A program made the translations under genes and the position numbers. From NCBI GenBank assembly GCA_963971405.1, contig OZ020484.1:38152770-38216769 (forward strand): 64,000 bases of DNA, in the 5' to 3' direction. The stretch comes from Psococerastis gibbosa. Lineage: Eukaryota > Arthropoda > Insecta > Psocodea > Psocidae. Below, one piece after another: positions 58,263 to 64,000 of the stretch; the first letter of the stretch is position 1; the number at the start of each line of letters is the position of its first letter. Under the pieces are notes generated by a model that worked only from the letters and a program-made list of their open reading frames with translations, had not been told where the DNA came from and ran no database searches.

Positions 58263-58413
58263 TAAGGCGGGGTATCCACATACGTCAATGGTCGGCAATG
58301 ATAAATGTGGTATTGACGTTTTAGCAGACATTAAAGACATACTAAAAATGTCTGCTACTACATCAAAACCATATTTACCATTGACCATTGACGTATGTGG
58401 AAACCCCGCCTAA
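58263..58413. mobile_element. GGCGGGG foldback MITE (145 bp), TAA duplication
   Basis: The element is 58266-58410. The arms of about 45 bp begin GGCGGGGTATCCACATACGT and mirror at the right with CCACATACGT reversed. TAA stands on both sides. The centre is a small inner palindrome, TAGCAGACATT...AATGTCTGCTA, which is the module that lies outside the GGCGGGG block in the 31608 and 53728 elements. Confidence 0.85.
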
Positions 58414-58498
58414 AGCGCTGACACTATATACCAGTCAGTCTACGTCCATGGCGAGTCCTGATAACCTACGAATTAATCGTGTGACTTTACCCAAGTTC

Positions 58499-58738
58499 CC
58501 AAGTGGTTCGGAATCCACTATAATCAGGAGGTCCACCCTGCCACAGTCAACTTCCCTTCGCCCCGAGGTCCGAGGAGTCTGCCCTTAGGGTGCCTCAAGT
58601 TAATAAACAGTAAACAAAATAATTAATAAAATTATTAATTATAAAATATTAATAATTAATAAACAGGCTCACTCCCCCAGCCAGGCTGACAGGGTTGCTT
58701 AAAATAGAAATGTTGAAAGCAGGCATTAGAAAAAAATC
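58499..58738 (+). repeat. Dispersed repeat shared with 3490-3668
   Basis: CACTATAATCAGGAGGTCCA, GAGTCTGCCCTTAGGGTGCC and CCAGGCTGACAGGGTTGC are the reverse complements of words at 3490-3668. Compared with that copy, an AT-rich segment of about 60 bp (about 58605-58665) interrupts it between two AATAAACAG words. Confidence 0.75.
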
Positions 58739-59384
58739 TCAATGACAGATTAATTAAAAAATTAAATTAACAAAAATAGGGGCAATCATCTGAACGTTAA
58801 TATAATAATTTCAATATTATGCACCTTTTATTACATTACAGTATAGAATTGAGACCATATCACCACAATCTGCATTTCATTAACCATAAATTGATACATT
58901 TTAGTGGGTGCATTTGATGTTAGTTTTGTTTAAAAGTTAAGCCATAAAAAATACCTAGTCCTGACTATCTCCGTCGTTAAAAAATATCGTCGGGCGGCTA
59001 ATGAGAGAGAAATGTTAAGACGGCAGGTTGTGATTAGGAATATTATTAGGCTGATACCAATCCATCGTCCATCTGGATCGCAAGGTAAAGAAGCCGGCCC
59101 TGATTCATGTTTGCCACCAGTGAAAGTATTCCGCCACAATGGGCAAAACACGAAAACAAGCGATTCCATGTTGAGATAGGTAATAAGTAAAGCACACTTC
59201 CGCATGTCGTACAAGGTGGACCACCACAGTACACTACCTCCTCGGATTTCCCGAAAAACAAATATAGCATGTTACAGCAAAGTCACTTAAAACTTACTTT
59301 ATCCCAATTACGACGTACAGTTTGGGGTGGGTGTTCACGAGCAAGAGAAGGTAGTAAGATACAAGCTCATCAGAACAGGCCATC
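58739..59384. other. Region without a recognised gene
   Basis: A 94-codon minus frame (58930-59214) has a cysteine/tryptophan-containing and hydrophobic composition but no recognisable domain. It is probably chance. Confidence 0.4.
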
Positions 59385-59675
59385 GGAGGACAAGAAGGGA
59401 TTAGAAATGAAGTGAGAAGAGAGTTCGGGGTGGAAGAACCATTGGTGGAGAGGATAGCGAGACGGAGACTGCAATGGCTCGGAGGTGTGATTAAGCGAAG
59501 TAAATGGCTGGGGGAGAAATAGAGGGATCACGAAGGAGAGGAAAATACCAATGAGTGACGCACTAACCAGATTGAGGACATTCTCTGAAGAGTGGGACTG
59601 GTACCAGAGGGAGTGATGGGACAGGATGGCGTGAAGGCTCACGTATCATATCCGGGCAACTGGTGCTGATTATTG
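59385..59675 (+). pseudogene. Non-LTR retrotransposon reverse transcriptase C-terminus, broken
   Basis: The frame reads GIRNEVRREFGVEEPL then ERIARRRLQWLGGVIKR before a stop. Remnants TRLRTFSEEW and DRTGWREGSRI follow in other frames. The NEVRREFGV...I-x-x-R-R-L-Q-W-L-G order is the usual C-terminal segment of these reverse transcriptases. It ends in a GATTATTGATGATG tail near 59670. The terminal sequence matches 38645-38850, so both are copies of one family. It is 5'-truncated and disrupted by several stops. Confidence 0.75.
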
Positions 59676-62121
59676 ATGATGTAGATAGCGAGGGAGTCAA
59701 AGGTGTTACTTTGCTGAAAATAAATCGTCAGGTCGTGACTGAAGAAGAAAAAAGAAGTGAAAAAGAATTCGAGAATAAACAATAATTATAAATATTCCGT
59801 TTAAATTTTTTGGCGGTTTCCCTTTCCGTATTGTACGTACGGACAAGAAATGTTACTACATAAAATGTAACAAAATACACTCCTAGCGACACACAGTTTA
59901 CTCTATTTTTAGTCACCGGGTATGTATTGAAGTATATCTTTTGACTAAATTTGCATATTGCGCATATTAGTAATAAACTGCCTGCTTATAAAAGTAAATA
60001 CGAGTAATTAACACAATAGGAAGTAAGGATAGTTATGAAGTAAGTTACAGTAGAATTATCGTAAACTGAAGTCGATTGGCTGCACATACATCACACGGCA
60101 TGAGTAGGGGCCGGACGGAAAAAGGGGAGGTTAGGAAAATTGGATTAATAAATTAAAAAAGTCGAGGGTTGAGGGTAAAGAAGGGAAACGTGGCCTTGCC
60201 ACGCAAAGGCACATTTTTGTAGCTTATAACTTACATTTACCGCCTTTTTATTATATAGTCGACTCAGTCGACTTATTATGGCTTTCTGTGGTTACATTAT
60301 ATAGAACTTGCCTTGGCGTATGGTAATCCGGACGGAAGCGGTAAACTGCCCCGTTTAACATACAACTTAAGAGTTTTCTTAGTTTTGTAATAAAATACGT
60401 ATGGAAGCATTAATTTCACTAGAGTCTATTTAAGAGTGATTTAATGCTGGGAAATGTCTACAACAACTGTTCAGGCATTGCCAATGAAATTTCAGTTAAT
60501 TATTGCAATAAAAATGTTAAATGTTAAAAATGTGTACATGACCCATTATCCGGACATTTTTGTAGCTTCACACTTTGATGTGCATGCAGGCTATGTTATA
60601 TGTATGCAAAGCCCATCCATGTGGTAGAACGAATTAAATTTACTTTTTCCTTTACGAAATTCCGTTTCGAAACTATTTTCTTAATTGAAAACCAAAAACA
60701 ATGACGAGTTGGAACACCATCGTCGGATTCTATTTTCCCTTGGAATTAAAAACGCGACGAATAACCTCAGGGCTTGAAACCATTGTATTCTTGAGGAGTT
60801 AAGCGGTGCTATTATTAGTCAAACTACTTGAGTAAAGGCAGTAAAACCACACAGTCATGAGTCAGTCCCCGTGTATGGTCATGAATGCTCCGGTCAACAT
60901 TACAAATTGTGAAATTACGTCACGCAAAAGCAGTCTGCCCTTGAAATCGGTAAGGCACGCACAACCCTCATCACATGACAATTTCACTGATAACGGCCAA
61001 TGCATGTTCTACCGTATATATATTGCATTTTACTTTCACGGCCGCTACAAAATTAAAATACATTAAACTTATCACGATATAATACCATGATTAGCTTATT
61101 ACCACACTGCATATGAATCATGGAAACCTATTTCAATCTTTTATAGAAAATGCCACATGATGAAAAAAGTGATAACATGCACACATTCGACGCCAGATAC
61201 AATTTATATGAGTTGCGTGTGTGAAGGATAATAAGCTTGAAATACAAAGCCTTATGGAAGCAGGGTTAAAATACAACCACCCCAAGCACTTCGTTAGAAA
61301 ACCATAAAATACTGTTATTTTCACGAATAGCGATTTGCAACTGCATGTTGTACGTTTATGACCAGTAACAACGTTTAGACAAGGCAAAAGCACTAAGCGA
61401 CAGTAAAGGGGTCTGGAGCCCGCAGACTGGGTAGGGTGGCTTTGTGCCAAATCAAAATACACATAAAAAAACACGAGCTACTAAAATTATTTTGCAGAAG
61501 GGGTTCCTAAGCTTGCCTCAGTCATCATTCATTCGAAAAGAGCAACGTTTTGGGCCAAAAAATAGTGTGAACAGGCGACACAGAGCATGGGCAGGCTCTT
61601 CCTGGGGTCCCATGAGGCAAACGTCGTTGGTACTACACTATGCCTAATAATCCCGCAAAGACGGAATTAATTTCAATATTTTCTTCAGGATCATTTATTT
61701 AAGGGGATATTAGTCAATCAGTGCGTTTCTATTTAATTTACTATGGAATATACAGTATATTTAAAATTATGCCGCCATTTCTCTACTATCTTTACAATGC
61801 GTGAAATTATTTAGTCCTCCACTAAATAGTTACAACGCCCAAAATTGAAAATACCTAATGATATTGTGTATGAAGTAGTCCTCTACAACTTCCGTGGACC
61901 AAATCTTTACAGCTTATGGACAATTAAATAAAAATAACAACTGTTTGGTCCCGGGGGCCCAACCAATATATATAGTACGTTCCACATTCTTTTAAGGCAG
62001 AGATTTACAAATATTTTGTAAACAATTAATTACTGAGTCAATTTTGACGAAATAAATTAATTCCACAGTCACAAACATTAAAAATAAGTAAAAGGTACAA
62101 TTTACCCGGCTAATTTACTAC
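59676..62121. other. 2.4 kb without a recognised gene
   Basis: Frames up to 113 codons (61133-61474, minus) show no motif. No repeat partner was seen in the window. Confidence 0.45.
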
Positions 62122-62887
62122 TATTAGGGGTATACACTGTGTTGGTAGAAAAGGGAAAATGGGAAATAGAGAAATAGCTCAGCGTGAGGATACCTCCGCC
62201 AAACATAGTATTGTAATAGAAAAACCTAACCTAACTTACCTCCAAAGTATCTTTGCATTTTCCTAATAACTTATGAACATCTGCTGTAGTCCACCTCTTG
62301 CCACATGTTCCCTTTTGTTGTTTTTTTTTATTTATTAAAATCTGTCGCAGAGCTCATTTCTTTTTTTAAATAAAAATAAAAAGCAAAATTTAAATTAAAA
62401 ACAACAACAAATATGGCCGTTTTCAATTCCCCAACCAACCGGTTGGGTAAAGTGGGAAACGTAGAGAAACACGTTTCCATGTTATTATTTTTCTACGTAC
62501 AAAACTGGAGTTTTATTTTTCTATTTTCCTTCAGTTTCCACTTTCCCTTAGAATAAACCAAACACAGTGAATACCTTATAACTGCAAAGGCTTTCACGGC
62601 CGGAGTCGAATGAGGAACCAGTAGAATCCGGGCTGATGGGCCGTGGTCGAAGTGAAAGTGAACTTCCAAACGTTTCGTCAACATCTGCGGTCGACATCTT
62701 CAGTGGAACTGCGTAGACTTCTAAGATTGTATCTCGGAGGCTCGGAGATACAATCTTAGAAGTCTACGCAGTTCCACTGAAGATGTCGACCGCAGATGTT
62801 GACGAAACGTTTGGAAGTTCACTTTCACTTCGACCACGGCCCATCAGCCCGGATTCTACTGGTTCCTCACAGTGAATACCCCTAATA
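62122..62887 (+). mobile_element. TTAGGGG-ended MITE interrupted by a palindromic insertion
   Basis: The host element is 62124-62885. It begins TTAGGGGTATACACTGTGTT and ends with the mirrored AACACAGTGAATACCCCTAA when the insertion is ignored. TA lies on both sides, fitting a Tc1/mariner-type target. Its interior matches 26543-26965. The insertion at 62576-62867 splits the right end and leaves CACAGTGAATACC on both sides. It is non-coding. Confidence 0.85.
62576..62867. repeat. Perfect 122-bp palindrome insertion, Penelope/hammerhead-like
   Basis: The arms 62613-62735 and 62745-62867 appear identical in reverse complement over about 122 bp, around a short centre near 62740. The insertion is flanked by a 13-bp duplication (62563-62575 and 62868-62880). 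The left end has an extra single-copy part with TTTCACGGCCGGAGTCG. In each arm CTGAAGA is followed by GTCGAC, a short loop, GTTGAC and GAAACG. This resembles the CUGANGA-stem-GAAA core of hammerhead ribozymes that Penelope-like elements carry in their terminal repeats. One extra U after CUGAAGA departs from the consensus, so activity is not implied. Relatives are at 23166 and 53243. Confidence 0.75.
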
Positions 62888-63455
62888 TATATTGTAATTA
62901 AACCACATTATCGGTTTTTTTGAAGCAGTAAAATTTCAGGTGAGAAAATATAAATTTCTGCGAAAACTTTTATATTTTTGTAAATTTGTGGCTGTGGATG
63001 GAAGAGTGAATTAATATCGTCAAATTAACTAGTCTATTCTAGGTTTACATATATTTAGGAGTCCCTGCATTAAGAAAATAAGTTTGACATGGTATCTGCC
63101 CACAAATTATCGTACCTAAGTTCGTTTTTGCGAGCTGCCTGCTGCCATACAAGTGCAAGTACAAGAAGGGTAACTGGACTTATTTTTCAAAAATCTGTTG
63201 ACCATTTATCAGAATATTATCGAACGCAATTTTTTCAGTACCGACTAAAGCTAAGTTACCCTAGTTCCCACTTGTACGACAGAATTCTAGGAAAAAACGC
63301 ACCATAACCAGTAACCACGTTGCGGGTGTATTATGTATTTACTATTACACACTTTAGTGTGTGTGTATGCCATGCTGGTTTAATTAATGCGGCAGTCGCT
63401 GATTTGCATTGATAATGTGGTAATGGCGGGCTGGACATGCGATGGCTTCACGCAA
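62888..63455. other. Region without a recognised gene
   Basis: AT-rich. The stretch 62935-62985 resembles 14130-14190. A 72-codon frame (63089-63307) has no motif. Confidence 0.45.
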
Positions 63456-63477
63456 CCCCCCCCCCCCCCCCCCCCCC
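63456..63477. repeat. Poly-C tract, 22 bases
   Basis: The longest homopolymer in the window. It is not inside an element I can define, though the GC-richer flank resembles poly-C-bearing repeats elsewhere. Confidence 0.93.
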
Positions 63478-63628
63478 AACACCACCATTCAAAATTCATG
63501 GGCCAACGAGCTCGAGGTCGTGCAGATAACATTGCAGGGCCTTGAAAATAAATGACCATAAAAATGGAAAATAGGGCCGACGCGACAGCATAGATGGAAA
63601 GTCACATAATACATTCAAACTTTTCAAC

Positions 63629-63877
63629 TTGCATCACCAAAAACCTTTATCAAAGAGGAAAAGAGCAGTAAGATCCACATATCACAACATGAGTAAAAAG
63701 AGTGGATTCGTATTATTGCATACCCCTTCGCCATTTCTTGTTGAAATATTAAATCGCAATGAAACTACTAAAAATGTTAATGAAATACGGAGTCTATTTC
63801 AGGGATCTCAAGACAAATGGTTGGTCACGGATGACATAGGGTTCGAAATTACAAGGGAGAAGGGACCTGACAGTTAG
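63629..63877 (+). CDS. Unrecognised 82-codon open frame
   Basis: The frame has a basic N-terminal part (KRKRA) and a mixed, protein-like composition including NEIRSLFQGSQDKWLV and DIGFEITREKGPDS. No domain, signal or membrane segment is recognisable and there is no neighbouring gene. It could be a small gene, part of an exon or a chance frame. The amino-acid balance is the only reason to list it. Confidence 0.2.
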   Translation: MHHQKPLSKRKRAVRSTYHNMSKKSGFVLLHTPSPFLVEILNRNETTKNVNEIRSLFQGSQDKWLVTDDIGFEITREKGPDS

Positions 63878-64000
63878 TCACATGAAAAGTTAAGTAAATT
63901 TAGAAGTGGCATATTGCAACAACTACACACAAAATCGCAAGAAGGGAGCGTGACGGTTTTATGGCTTCCCTAGTCAGCTGAATGGCTCAAAACTCCTAAT

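Overview
This is AT-rich, intergenic, repeat-laden DNA from an animal, most likely an arthropod and probably an insect with a large genome. The reasons are: no open reading frame longer than about 155 codons on either strand, no operon-like spacing or ribosome-binding sites, and a dense mix of decayed eukaryotic transposons. These include a Tc1-type element with a TA target, ends of several non-LTR retrotransposons, piggyBac-like and hAT-like non-autonomous elements, and many foldback elements. I cannot name the species from sequence alone. No host protein-coding gene, tRNA, rRNA or CRISPR array could be supported.

Layout. 0-5 kb: a broken non-LTR reverse transcriptase tail (minus strand), copies of a dispersed family here called X, and a repeat shared with 58.5 kb. 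5-10 kb: a 937-bp piggyBac-like element bounded by TTAA, with a truncated hAT-like MITE inside it; an 18-bp triplet repeat; another retrotransposon tail. 10-25 kb: mostly unrecognised AT-rich DNA holding a full-length X element and small repeats. 25-34 kb: a repeat cluster with two hAT-like MITEs that keep 8-bp target duplications, a TTAGGGG-ended MITE, two foldback elements, a reverse-oriented X element and a retrotransposon tail. 34-46 kb: mostly unrecognised, with a 219-bp three-copy tandem repeat, a 48-bp minisatellite and a retrotransposon tail. 46-53 kb: a retrotransposon tail, a 178-bp hAT-like MITE and one weak candidate exon. 53-64 kb: a 384-bp composite foldback element, a nearly full-length Tc1 element (1592 bp) with a broken transposase, two more retrotransposon tails, a small foldback element, and a MITE interrupted by an insertion built around a perfect 122-bp palindrome.

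The most interesting structure is a set of four foldback elements (28.6, 31.6, 53.7 and 58.3 kb) that share sequence modules in different nested orders. Two of them look like one foldback element inserted exactly at the centre of another palindrome. The second is the palindrome at 62.6-62.9 kb: it carries a Penelope/hammerhead-like motif in both arms and a 13-bp target duplication. Seven non-LTR retrotransposon tails all retain only the 3' end and finish in simple-sequence tails, as expected of 5'-truncated insertions.

Nothing here acts as a coordinated set of genes. The window is best read as a record of transposition and decay, with small unclassified open frames noted at low confidence.
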